A stretch of DNA of 64,000 nt from the NCBI GenBank assembly GCA_964036045.1, contig OZ038382.1, forward strand, positions 7,760,853-7,824,852, given 5' to 3'. The notes under the pieces were generated by a model that did not search any database, was not told where the DNA came from, and saw only the letters and a program-made list of their open reading frames with translations. Both the position numbers and the translations under genes were made by a program. The stretch comes from Eutreptiella sp. 'Long Island Sound 2002' (taxonomy: Eukaryota; Euglenozoa; Euglenophyceae; Eutreptiales; Eutreptiaceae). Positions 33,701 through 43,703 of the stretch are shown in pieces (the stretch's first letter is position 1; every line of letters starts with the position of its first letter).

Positions 33701-36700
33701 CCCATTGGCCAGGAGCGGTCCCCAGCTGCTGTCCCCGTCCCTATCCCTGTACCCCTGGGTTTTCTTTAAAGGCCCCAATCTTTTTTTTTTTGGTTAAGGA
33801 TAGCCCTTAAGGACAGCCCCCAAGGACTGCCAACCGCCACCAACCGCCACCAACCGCCAACCCCCACCAACCACCAACCGCCATCCATCGACAACCGCCA
33901 CCAACCGCCGCCAACCGCCAACCGCCAACCGCCGCCAACCGCCAACTGCCAACCGCCAACCGCCAACCAACATTCAATAATGTTTTTGTGGTTTTGTGTC
34001 CTGCCCATGTCTTGACCATGAAACAGAGAGTGTCCCCGTGAACGTTCGCTTTTGTTGGCATTACGAACCCTTTTTATTCCCTTAAGGACAGCCCTGCTGT
34101 CCCCGCCACTGTTCTTGGTCGTGTATCCGCCACCTTCCCTGTCGCTGCCCCTGTACTCCTGTCTCGATGTCTGCCTCTGCCCCTGTGGCTGCCGTTGCCA
34201 GGCCCATCTCCCGACTCAAGGAATTCCCCGCACTGGCATCGATGCATCAGCTTTTAGCATGTGGCAATTCCTTTCCCAGGGCTTCGTTTATGATGGTTGG
34301 CCCGTAAAGAACAATACCACCTCCCATGAGCGGCAAGTGAGTCCCGACCTGTTACACCGCAACCTCCCCCCTAACTTTGTGCTTCCATACCGGGGGGGGG
34401 GGGGGGGGGGGGGGTTAGGAACAGGCGACATTTGGAACTGCAAAATTTGACACATCAAAAGTGTGCCAAATTATGCCACAGCATTTTCAGGTCCGTAGCC
34501 ATTTTTCTAGGTGTCATCATTAGCACTCTTGAAGTTGTGCCCGTGCAATGTGCTTCAAAGGGACAATGACTGCAACCATCCAGAAGCCTTCACGAATAAC
34601 ACCAGGCCTCCAGGAAATGACAGCAACCAACCACAGGCCCATAGGAAATGGCAAACACCATTCACGGTCTGCTTGTCCACAATCTGGGCATTTTATGCCA
34701 AATTGTTTTTAGTGGTATTTTAAGAATTACTGCCGAATTTTCTTTGCACCAAATTTCACCCTTCCCAATTTCGCACGTACCAAAATTTCCCTCCCCCGGT
34801 ACTAGAGGGCGCAATTTGTGTGTCTTTCAGCAAATGTTAAAAAAAATGTCCCACTCATTTTCAAGTCGAATTTGTGTAAAACTGAGTAAACTGTCAAATA
34901 TTTTGTCAAACCTCCAAAAGTGTTTACTCAGTTTCCAGATCTCAGTGTCACAGACTGTTTACTCAGTTTTTGTCAAATGCCCCAGGGACAGTGTCAGGCA
35001 CACGGACGGGGATAGTGGCAGGGTCAGGGTCAGAGACAGGGAGAGTCTCCGTGGTATGGACAGGGATAGAGACAAGGACAAGGAAACGGATAGGGACAGT
35101 GGCGGAGACATCGGCAGGGGTAAGGGCAGGGACAAAGATGGATCAGAACAGAAATTGGGGCAGGGAAAGGGCCAGTGACAGAGATAGGGACACGGACCGG
35201 AAAGGGCCTTTGGTGTAGTGCTATGCTTGTCTCTGAAGGTGTTACTCATGCACCCCAAACTGTGGGTGCTGAACATCAGTGGCAATCCATGTGCCTCTTC
35301 ACGCGCCGTCTTGGCACTACGCCACCTGCTGTGCTGCAATACATTGCTGTGGAAGGTGCGGTTCCATGGGACCGTCCCGAAGTTTTACGATGCTCGGCTG
35401 CGGAGTCAAGTGCAGCGCAATTTCTATTCTCAGTCCCTCAGCAGTCGCGACTATCATCAGCTTCGGAGGGCGGTCAGCGAGCTCGATTTGACTGGAGATG
35501 GTCGCATCGAAATGCAGGTTGTGGGCTGGTAGAAGTCATGTATTGAATTGTCTAGCGTTCCGCGGTGTTGGCTGGTTAGAGTACCTGAATTCATGATGTC
35601 GTCTGTGTGAATCTGCAAGTGATGTGCTACCCCACGCCAACACACACCCTTGTGCAAATGACACACTGGACACGGATGTGCCTGGAAGAACATGAAAGAA
35701 ACAAGGCGGAAGGCATGCACAACCCCCACCTACTTACAACCGCGCCAAGGCGAGCAAAGCTGGTGAGATAGGGATGCCTGACGGCCACGTCACAATCACT
35801 GCCCCAACTTCCCCCGCCAGCTATGCAGAGGTCTGGGCAGCAGCTGGTGGTAAATCAGCGACGGTGGGAGGTGCATAGATGGCGCAGACGGTGAGGGAGC
35901 CAGTTGATGGTGGAGAACTTTAGTAGAGGGGATTTTAGTAGAGGGGAAGCCGTGGGAGTGCGGAACGGGGCATCGTAGAGGCCGTTGGTGGCAAGTGAGT
36001 AGGCAGTTGGTGGTGAATGAGTAGGCTAGGCAGACAGACTTCGACCATGTGGGAGCCGTGGCCAGCGAGGATCCACAATTTTTCGGACCAGTGAACATGG
36101 CGGTGTCCCTGTGGTGAATGGGCACTGGGCCATATTCAGCCATTGAGGGGTCCGAACAATCCCCCAGCCCCTTTCCTCGGAGTCACTCGGTACTGGATTC
36201 TGGACAACACCCTTGCATGAGCACCATTTGAAGTGGATGGCAGCAGACCTCATGGCTGTTTTGAGCCTCGTGATTTGTGGTCAAACCGCCGGGGATAGAA
36301 CAAGAGCAAAGGTGGGCGACACAACTGGACATATGTATACGCTGGTGAGTTTGCGAACGGAGCCCGCAGTGTGGGTCCATACACAGTGTGGTGAAGTTCA
36401 TGAATTGTCTATTGTTGTGTGCTGCATGAGTGCTTGTGGATAGGGCACGGCGGGTAGGGACGCAGTTGACTTGTCACCCTCAGGTACTAGTTGCTACTAC
36501 CATGCCCCTTGCCCCTCAACAACTACACGCGCCAATGCTGGTTGTTGGTGCAAATGCTGCTTCCAGCTGCAGCCGCCCCCAATGCCCCCAAAATCCTGGT
36601 TGCCTAGCATCCCTAGTCCTCTGGGTCCTCCATGGGGCAGTGGACAATCCTAAGTTGTCCTGGGACCTACGGAGTCGCGCTCATGTGGGGAGCCCCTCAA

Positions 36701-39700
36701 TGGGGGGTTACTCTGGCTCAGACCTGCCACCAGCACCCCCCCCCCCCGCTTTTTGGGCCCTGTTGGGGGGGGGTCCTTGGGGGCCCCGGGGGGCGCTGGG
36801 CGGGGGGTCCTGGGTACCCCAACATACATTGCCCCAGTCTCGTGGAGTGCCTTTGGGCAGATGTGCCTTTTCCATGCAAATTGGACAAACACATGCAATG
36901 AAAAGGCCATGTGATGTCAACGCCTCCAAAATTGATTCAAAGGCAGACACACATGTTGTGTGATACATACTACACAATGTCTAGCCTGTGTTTAAGAACC
37001 ATGTGGCTGCTAAATTGACGCTGCACACAGGCTGCGCAATAAATGTAGCACAAGCGCTGCCCAGCTCCAAAAATGTAGCACTAAGATTGCCAAATACATT
37101 TAGCACACAAGTTGACAACTGAGCGCTCATACAGGCCACCAAATAAAATTTGCACACCGGCTAGCGAAAGACTGCACCACACAGGCTGCTAAATGAATGC
37201 AGCAAATAGGCTGCCAAACAAACGCAGCACAAAAGCTAGCAAATAAAGGCAACAAACAGGCCCCATGGTAACCCACTCCCCCAACGGCATGGAACGGAGT
37301 AAGGGGCGCCCCCGTCTGCTCGGGGAGCTAGGGGAGGACTCTCACCCGGGCTAGTTGAAGCTAGGTGGCCCCCCCCCCCCTAGCTCCCAGTCAAAGGGGC
37401 ATGCCCCCCCCCCCCCCCTCCCCAGGGAGAAACCCCTGGACCTGCGAGGTTTGCTGTCCATTGTCCCCAACCAGGAGCCATTTACAGTGAGAGTCTGCCA
37501 CGCAAGTGGGGTTGGGGTCCAAAGCACTGTACTGGTCCCCCTGCTCCGGCCGCCGGTACGGCACACCAGTCTCAGCCTCAGCATTGGTCTCTGCTCGCTG
37601 GTGGTGGTACGGCACACCAGTCTTTCATCATCCCAAAATTTTTGCACTGCATTGTCCCCGCTCTCTGGCAGGTGGTACAGCACACGGATCTCACATTATC
37701 TTTTTCTCATGGATTGACACGAGTCCTTGCTCGCAGGTGGCCAGCACAACACACCACTTCCACATCACATTTTTCATCGCTCCTACATTTCTGCATCCTT
37801 TCAAGCATTCTTTGATCCCAATGACTTCTCACTTTATGCCTGCTACCATTGCATATCGTGCCACATTCACTGCCGCATGTAAAATCGCCATGTCCCCAGC
37901 CACCCACACCGCCGCCTGCAGGACCTTGTGGACTGGTTCTCTGTCAACCACCTTCGGAGCCGCAAGCCAGGGGTGAAGAAGGTGCAACTTGGTGCCATCC
38001 CCAGCAGCCTGATCCAGCACCGTGCCCACAAGGCCCTGGAGACGGAGCAGCAAGAGTTCAAAGATGCCGGCCGCATTGCAGATTTCACATTCATGTGCAC
38101 GTTTCAGGAGGTTAGGCCCCTGCACCTGCCCCCCCCACTGCCCACTCCCCAGCCTCTTCCCTGTCCCCACACAACAGCCAGCACGGATCTCAGCCTCAGT
38201 CTTGCCTGAACCGCTCCTGCGGAGCGCAACTGCAACTGCAACCGCGACTGCATTCGCAATTGCAAGTGTGTTCCGACAGGGACACAGGCAGTCATCGTTT
38301 ATCAGGAATTGATACGCAGGGAGGACGGGGGGGAGCTGGGTGTGTGCCCCAGCCTGGGTGGGTGGGTCAAAAGTCTGGGACCCCCCCTCTTCTCATTCTG
38401 GCTTGGGTGGGTGGGTTTGCAGTCCAGGACCCCATTTGGGGGTGTGAATCCTGCGGCGCGCCCTGCGGCGGTAATTTGGGTAATTATCCTGGGACAGGGG
38501 AAATTGTGGCCTTTGTGAACTGTATTTTTGAATTTATTTCAAATTTCAATTTATAAACGATGACTGGAAACAGCCGATGGTAAAACCCCAACCCCACATC
38601 ATACCTACCACACCACACCACACCACACCACACCACACCACACCACACCACACCACACCACACGACACCACACGACACCACACCACACCACACCACACGA
38701 CACCACACCACACCACACCACACGACACCACACCACACCACACCACACCACACCACACCACACCACACCACACCACACCACACCACACCACACCACACCA
38801 CACCACACCACACCACACCACACCACACCACACCACACCACACCACACCACACCACACCACACCACACCACACCACACCACAACACACCACACCACACCA
38901 CACCACACCACACCACACCACACCACACCACACCACAAGGTGCATGTGATTTGCGTCCGTGCCAATACTGCATGGATGAGCATTCTTGCGATGTGGTTAT
39001 CGAGTAAGGGCTCTTCATTGAAGCCATTGAGTGTACCATACCAGGTTGGTTCTCAAGTTTCGTACAAGTGGCTCAAGTTTCGTACAAACGGAGGACTAGC
39101 TCAATCTAACAACTGCTACTCAGCAGTACTCTGCACTCTCGTTTCCTCCATCCCCTATGTATTTCCCTCCCTTCCGCCGTTCCGCTCTCTGCCCACCCCC
39201 CCCTTTCCACCTCGCCCCCCCATCCGCCTCTCCCTCCCTCCCTCCCTCTCTGTGTCTCACCCGACAGCTCCCGCCGATACGTACTCGAGAGCAGCTTCTC
39301 CATCCTGGTGGTTTTCCTGCTTTTTGCTGTCCCTCTCCTGGGCCCTGTTCTCCATCCCTTTTGTTTCAGGTTCTGCGGGCGCTGTACCCCAACATTTCAC
39401 CCGACGTCATCGACTGCTACATGAACTACTACGACTCCGAACACAAACTGTCGACGGGGCAGCATTTCTCAAGGGCTCAGATCCGCAAGCTATTCCAGAG
39501 CTGTGACAAGAACGAGGACGAGGTGCTGACTCTCGAGGAGCTGCGGGCAGGCCTACTGTTGGGGGGGCTTTCGGATGAATGGGAGTTGTACAGCGCTGAG
39601 ATCAAGCGGTTCGACTCCAACAGCGCTGCGGTGTTGTCCATGGACGAGCTTCTGCTGTGGATGGGCCTGATCGATAAGTGTGAGGACTTGGGCGAGGCGG

Positions 39701-39705
39701 CGTAG
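24460..39705 (+). CDS. Multi-exon LRR and EF-hand protein gene (overall span)
   Basis: Phase-0 junctions join six exons (25869-26063, 28593-28895, 32922-33182, 35239-35517, 37922-38110, 39370-39705) into about 520 residues. The exon 24460-24711 probably precedes them. Order: a helical N-terminal part with a degenerate EF-like loop; a leucine-rich repeat (about residues 207-275 counted from 25869); an EF-hand loop DLTGDGRIEMQD split by an intron (336-347); a canonical loop DKNEDEVLTLEE (455-466); and a degenerate loop DSNSAAVLSMDE (491-502). It is probably a calcium-responsive scaffold or regulator; the specific role is unknown. Introns are 1.3-4 kb and full of satellites. Donors and acceptors read AG|GT...AG|G. 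Confidence 0.8.
25270..25660 (+). repeat. Pentanucleotide array TGGTA / TGGTG / CGGTG
   Basis: About 28 TGGTA units are followed by about 16 TGGTG units, about 8 CGGTG units and then degenerate copies. It lies in the intron upstream of exon 25869. The TGGTG part is the exact complement of the CACCA array at 38606-38936 in a downstream intron of the same gene. Long Met/Val/Trp/Tyr frames through it are artefacts of the repeat. Confidence 0.95.
25869..26063 (+). CDS. Exon of LRR/EF-hand gene
   Basis: 65 codons, phase 0, ending RRMYAQ at CGCAG|GTTGTT. The acceptor is inferred as GCTCAG (25863-25868); alternatives a few codons upstream exist. The peptide contains GVALHSQILKDERFRSCILQ and NGGLSRKSYKMLYRRMYAQ, an amphipathic helical region of the type that precedes EF-like loops in related protist proteins. 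Confidence 0.65.
26064..28592. other. Intron with C/G homopolymers
   Basis: An intron of about 2.5 kb with no additional exon that I can support. Poly(C) tracts lie at 26929-26943, 27051-27062, 27101-27113, 27277-27292, 27538-27549, 28012-28025, 28068-28079 and 28501-28520. GAGGCCTTGACCCAACCCAA at 28254 repeats the phrase near 16680. Confidence 0.6.
28593..28895 (+). CDS. Exon of LRR/EF-hand gene
   Basis: Acceptor CTGCCCTCAG, donor CAGAG|GTGCGG, 101 codons, phase 0. It joins the previous exon as RRMYAQ-VVPEGTQRECDELAELEW. It contains an EF-like but degenerate loop (EWKSESKGKTTMDFEDFCES) followed by LVLSVRLWCDGSSASKHIQF. The start is fixed by the phase; an in-frame TAG at 28566 excludes a longer exon. 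Confidence 0.75.
30700..31112 (+). repeat. Degenerate 38-bp tandem repeat
   Basis: From about 30897 units of 38-39 bp repeat with the core (G/C)CCATTTCAGTTTTCC followed by GAGACGG...GTTATG. Upstream, 30700-30895 carries longer, more diverged relatives (GCAGCCATTTTGATTCC, GTCGCCACTTGTGATT). Confidence 0.7.
31925..31985 (+). other. tRNA-like box B
   Basis: GGGGGTTCGATTCCTGG contains a perfect box B (GGTTCGATTCC). Upstream GAGAGCATAGTAGTC resembles the end of a D-arm, but an anticodon arm and acceptor stem cannot be drawn. It may be a tRNA-derived repeat fragment inside an intron. Confidence 0.3.
32922..33182 (+). CDS. Exon of LRR/EF-hand gene: start of LRR
   Basis: Acceptor TTTCCTTTGCAG, donor TTCAAG|GTGTGA, 87 codons, phase 0. 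The peptide runs through AACLRCGVPVNKDICAKLL into SSIKSLELQDSDLTTILPLV and LEQIDLSQNKLDSRSLELLF, a leucine-rich repeat (LxxLxLxxN) completed by the next exon. Confidence 0.85.
33790..34096. repeat. Dispersed element copy 2 around an AACCGCC array
   Basis: Opens TTAAGGATAGCCCTTAAGGA, continues with an (AACCGCC)n-type array to 33966, then TTGTGTCCTGCCCATG, TTGACCATGAA and GAGAGTGTCCCC, and closes CTTAAGGACAGCCCT. The order of landmarks is identical to 4425-4800. Confidence 0.75.
34876..34974. repeat. Small cluster of ACTGAGT/ACTCAGT motifs
   Basis: GTAAAACTGAGTAAACTGTC, then GTTTACTCAGTTTCC and GTTTACTCAGTTTTTGTC: inverted and direct copies of the motif that forms the hairpin array at 23414-23826, within an intron. 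Confidence 0.65.
34981..35200 (+). repeat. GGACAG-type purine-rich repeat
   Basis: Degenerate hexanucleotides (GGGACA, GGATAG, GGCAGG) fill the end of the intron, so the following acceptor lacks a normal pyrimidine tract. Confidence 0.75.
35239..35517 (+). CDS. Exon of LRR/EF-hand gene: end of LRR, start of EF-hand
   Basis: It starts after TCTCTGAAG and ends ATGCAG|GTTGTG; 93 codons, phase 0. It completes the LRR (VLLMHPKLWVLNISGNP) and ends inside an EF-hand loop (DLTGDGRIEMQ), whose twelfth position is supplied as Asp by the next exon. The acceptor was chosen by phase and by continuity of the LRR; upstream TGTAG (35218) would break the phase. Confidence 0.8.
35518..37921. other. 2.4-kb intron with two satellites
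   Basis: At 37000-37262 a roughly 28-bp unit (GGCTGCCAAATAAATGCAGC-like) is repeated about nine times with high divergence. At 37535-37745 three or four units of about 80 bp share GGTGGTACGGCACACCAGTC. Poly(C) runs lie at 37371-37380 and 37405-37418. No extra exon is supported. Confidence 0.65.
37922..38110 (+). CDS. Exon of LRR/EF-hand gene
   Basis: Acceptor CCGCCTGCAG, donor TTTCAGGAG|GTTAGG, 63 codons, phase 0. It begins DLVDWFSVNHLRSRKPGVKK, whose first Asp closes the EF-hand loop begun in the previous exon. It continues with the basic and helical ALETEQQEFKDAGRIADFTF. Confidence 0.85.
38606..38936 (+). repeat. Pentanucleotide array (CACCA)n
   Basis: About 66 nearly perfect CACCA units with a few CGACA and CAACA variants, in the last intron. 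It is complementary to the TGGTG array at about 25420-25500 in an upstream intron of the same gene. His/Pro/Thr-rich frames through it are artefacts. Confidence 0.95.
39370..39705 (+). CDS. Terminal exon of LRR/EF-hand gene: two EF-hands
   Basis: Acceptor CCTTTTGTTTCAG, 111 codons and a TAG stop at 39703-39705, phase 0. It contains a canonical calcium-binding loop DKNEDEVLTLEE and a second loop DSNSAAVLSMDE, in which positions 5 and 6 (Ala-Ala) depart from the consensus and may not bind calcium. The C-terminus is LLLWMGLIDKCEDLGEAA. Confidence 0.9.
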   Translation, partial: VLRALYPNISPDVIDCYMNYYDSEHKLSTGQHFSRAQIRKLFQSCDKNEDEVLTLEELRAGLLLGGLSDEWELYSAEIKRFDSNSAAVLSMDELLLWMGLIDKCEDLGEAA

Positions 39706-41230
39706 CCTTGTGTTTTGTTGTTTGCCTGGTCTCCCTTCCAAAGTATGCTCAAAGCACGCCATTCCGCCCTCTCGCCCCTGCACGACGAGGTCATGCATCC
39801 GCCGTGTTATTGAAACTACCCCCTCAGGGCCCCTACATCTTTCGCTGCCCGATCCACGCCACCCTTGTACCTACTCCCCAAATGATGCCCTCTGCGATTC
39901 CCCCTCCCAGCCCCGTGGCGTTGCGTGACCGGCAATCGAGGAATCGCATATCTTTGGCTGCTGGCGACAGCTTTGTCCCGACATGCCACTTGGTGTTCCC
40001 ATTTCCTGATTTCACGTGACTTGGTGGTTTTGCGTTCTGCAGCAGCCTACAGTTCTGGCGTTTAATGTTGGCCACCTGCACCTCAGATACATCCTTACAC
40101 AGCCTCTCAGTGTGTCCAACGAATCCCTCACATTCTGCATGTGTGAGCAGATTCCACGGGCGGTAGTTCCAAGAGAAGCACGACCCACTGTGGCAGATGC
40201 TCCCCCAAGTGCATTGCGCAAAGCCCCCAGTGCCCCCTCATCGGAACATGAATTGATTTGGTTGTGTCGTGTGTGTGGTATACTATACTATACCTTCCTC
40301 CCTCCCATCGCAGGGCGATTTTTGCATGCTACCCAGTCCAAGATGCATGAGATGCACTTTTTACATGCTCCGTCCTGCCACCGCACGCACACGTGTGCAC
40401 AATGTTGGGGGGGTTTCGCTTTATGAACAAAGCTGGCAGGTGCAGAACTCCACAAGTTGTGTTGTGCACACAGGTGTCCGCGCGTGTGCAATCTGTGCAT
40501 GCGTGTGTATGTGTGTGTTTCTGTCTTTGTTTTTCTGACAGGTGGCTAGTCGCACCATGCAATTGCTTTCAAACCCAGCAGTGTAAACACATTCAGACGA
40601 CTGCATTGTTGCCTTGTTTGTTGCTTCTGATCTGCTCTTGCGCGCGCGCGCGCGTGTGTGCCCATCACGCGGCATGTGCCCTGCAATGGGGCCAGCAAAT
40701 GCGGTCGCGGTTGCACAATTCGCAGAATAACAGACAGCTGTGCAAGGCCTAGGGAGGCCATGGCTCAGTTCCTGCACATTCTGCCATCTCAACCCAAAAT
40801 AAAAGGCGCCTAGGGCTGTCTGCGCGTAGCCTCAAGAGAAGCTCCTGCACTTTCTCTCTCCAAACAAACGCTACGTCAAAACATCACTCAGCATTGTTAC
40901 CGTCGATATTTTATTTGGTTATTTATTGTTACCGACGCAGACCGTGTTTGGCATCTCCACCACCATCACCTCAGAGAAGTTCTTGGGCAGAGGTAGAATG
41001 CCATGTGCCGTGTCCTCAAGATTTTGACAATCTGTCAAAAGGCCTACAATGATGTTCAAGGATGGTGTGGGTACTGTGGAGCATTTATTTGCTTGCTTTT
41101 GGCTTGGAAGGCCGTATGTGATATTTGCACAAGGGGAGGAATGTTGTGCTGCTACGTGATGTTCAGGCGCAGCTTTTGAACTTTTCTTGCAGGGTGTTGA
41201 TTTCGATATTTGGTTATGGTAACAATGATA
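39706..41230. other. Downstream gene-free stretch
   Basis: No exon is supported. A (CG)n/(GT)n alternating tract lies at 40639-40660. Confidence 0.5.
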
Positions 41231-41478
41231 CCCCCCCCCCCCCCCGTGTCCATCCCCCCCCGGGGGGGGGGGAACCATCACTTGGCCCATGAACAATAAG
41301 ATATCTATAGGAAATCACAGGCGCCGAAGGTGCCGAAGAAAATTTTTAGTTGGGTTATACTAGAATTGGCTGGTCGGGAGTGGTGTACGGTCCCCCCCCC
41401 CCCCCCCAGGGGGGGAACCGTCACTTGGGGTGGGGGGGAACCGTCGTCCCTTGGGGGGGGATGGACATGGGGGGGGGG
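41231..41478. mobile_element. Poly(C)-capped inverted-repeat element
   Basis: The left end is C15-GTGTCCAT-C8 and the right end is G8-ATGGACAT-G10, a good inverted repeat. The interior has two further C/G blocks, each followed by GGGAACC(A/G)TCACTTGG (41270 and 41413), the motif also seen at 17853. No coding sequence. Confidence 0.65.
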
Positions 41479-43314
41479 AAGGTAATAATAACAGGTGCTT
41501 GTGCTACCCCCTCGAAGGGTAAGCCAGGCAAGGTTTGAGAGTGGGCATTTAGGACGCAAGGGGGCCCTATGGACCTATGGGCAGTCTTTTCATTCTGAGG
41601 TTAGAGCCCACGATGGTGCTCACAAAGGATCACTTGCATACCCTTTCACCCTACATTGGGTAGAAGACTGATTGGGTGGAAGACATTGAATAATACCCAA
41701 AAAGTATTCTCTGATTTGTGCAGTTCTTATCATGCCAGGGAGCATATCTCTTTGTATGTCATGGCATCAGAAGATCATCCACAATGTGGAGAAGGATTGT
41801 GTACACATGGGTGCATCCTCTTGGGTTTAAGCCACCAGAGTGTAGACAATGATGACAGTATTTTGTGTCACTAGGGTGCGCACTGTCCCAACCCGATAGC
41901 TCAATATGGCATATGTGCACTGCATGCATGCCTGTTCAGAGTTGCACTTGGGAATTCTAATGTTGCATGTTTCACCATGCACAAAGTTGGTTCTTCAGAT
42001 GAGTTGGGTTTTGTTTGTCATTGGGTTCGCATTTTGTTGTGCTCTCAGGAGGTCATGGGTTTCGCAGGAAGACAGCATGGGTTCCAGCAACAAAGGCACA
42101 CTCAGTGTGCATACGGTACAAAGCTTCTTCCAAGAGGCATGGCTGCTCCTGGACGTCTTACTGTGTCATATATCAGCTAAATGAGTGGTTTTGGTGCTCA
42201 GTATGAGACTTCAAGCTTGCTTCCCTTTGTAATGCAGGATCCTGCTTTCGGACCCATGGTGTGAGAGGGCTGGGCTTGTCTTTCGTCACCTCCACCTCCC
42301 CTCTTGTCCAGTCCCCCCTCAACCCTCCCACCCCCCACAAGGGGGGACGTCACTTTTTAGATGCCACAATGCACACTCAAGGCACCAGTCTTTTGAGCAT
42401 CCTGGCTGCAGCTGACACAATTCCTAGCTGCGGTTGCTTAACACCACACACTGGTGTACAGTATGCGACCCCCCCACCGGGCGAGGCTGACCTGACTGGC
42501 CACGGCCAAGGTACCTCTGAACAAATCTAAAAGGGTGCAGCGTCGGAGCCTGTAGCTCTGTCGGCACAGGAGGTGCCCTGCCACGGGACCCATCAAGGGG
42601 GGTTCAGGCGGGAGGTGAGCGCCCCCCTACAGACACCATCGTGCCCAAAGCGCTCTCCCTCCCACAAGGCTTGGCCACCTTGCGGCTCGCAGTCAAATTC
42701 AAGGTGCCACACAGCACAGAAAGTGTAATCCCTCATCGGTCAGAAACAAAATACCCCACCAAAATATGTGGTGCAGTATTTGCCGGAAATGCCCAGTTAC
42801 TTATGGGACCAATTTGGGCAAAGGGGTCAGAGGGATGGGGGAAGCGGGGGAGGCAAGCCTGTTGGTGGGACTGAGAGGAGTCTTCAAACGCATAACAGAT
42901 CCTGTCCTCTCCCCTGGCCTATGGCGTAGCAAGGTCTGAGTATTGCACGTCTTGTTTTTTTAACAGGCTCAACAGTTCCACTGAGTACAGTATGAGCTCT
43001 CAGGCAACAGCCTGGATCAAGAAGTAGGGCATATAGTACAAACGAGGGTATTGCATGTCGATCCCGATAAAAAGGCGCCAACCACGAGGGTCGCCGTCGT
43101 CTCAGCCCCGTGCGCGCACTGTGAATCGTTCCCATGTGAGGGAAAGGGGCTTTGAATGAGCAAAAATGACAGGAGCACGCAGCTGTCTAACAGCAATCAA
43201 AGCATGGGCAAGCAAATTGCATTTGCATGAATCCGTCAGTGTCCTCTGTCTTGGCTCAGGGGTTGCACCTAGTGTCAACAAAGCTGCAGAGGGGCAGCGC
43301 TATTGCACGTTGTA
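41479..43314. other. Mostly gene-free; possible decayed coding remnant
   Basis: Between about 41650 and 42180 several short frames are protein-like (for example SDLCSSYHAREHISLYVMAS) but need stops and frame changes to be joined, so at most this is a decayed element. GGGGGGACGTCACTTTTTAG at 42341 resembles the G-tract/TCACTT motif. Nothing else is supported. Confidence 0.35.
42984..43043 (-). repeat. Dispersed repeat, copy 2
   Basis: The reverse complement of 14214-14271: GAGCTCTCAGGCAACAGCCT, GGATCAAGAAGTAGGGCATA, TAGTACAAA. Confidence 0.7.
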
Positions 43315-43703
43315 CCCCCCCCCCCCCTTTGTAATAGCTACGCCAAAGTACGGAATTATTACGGTCCCTACGCCTACTGTAGCTATTACAAGGGCGTGGC
43401 TTGCGCACGACACATACAACTACCGACATACACGTGAGAGAATGCATGGTATGAGTGCACCTTAACCTCCGCCCACGTATAGTACACAAATATCCCCCAA
43501 ATCAGAGCTATGTGGGTTCAAGTGGGCAAACACTCACAACAAATGTGTCCATGACCCTATGTAGCTGGCAAAATTGTCACCAAACCCATGCGTTATGCGG
43601 CTGCACTACATTTGTACCGAATTAAAATTAGGTACCAAATTAATACGGTCCCTACGCCTACTGTAGCTATTACAAGGGCGTAGCTATTACAAGGGGGGGG
43701 GGG
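43315..43703. mobile_element. MITE-like inverted-repeat element, copy B
   Basis: The left end is C13 TTTGTAATAGCTACGCC and the right end is GGGCGTAGCTATTACAAG then G11. Both subterminal regions contain GGTCCCTACGCCTACTGTAG. The interior is the reverse complement of copy A (15552-15941), including CAAGTGGGCAAACACTCACA. Length 389 bp. The two copies differ at the tips (GTATAAGC versus GTAATAGC), so they represent related subfamilies. Confidence 0.8.

Larger units (their letters stand above)
33183..35238. other. 2-kb intron with a dispersed element
   Basis: It includes the second copy of the AACCGCC-centred element (33790-34096), a G run of about 24 at 34390-34413, the small ACTGAGT cluster at 34876-34974, and a purine-rich GGACAG-type repeat (34981-35200) that reaches nearly to the acceptor. 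Confidence 0.65.

Noticed and set aside
38577-39040. His/Pro/Thr-rich and Val/Trp/Cys/Gly-rich ORFs on both strands
   Set aside because: Translation of the CACCA satellite and its complement.
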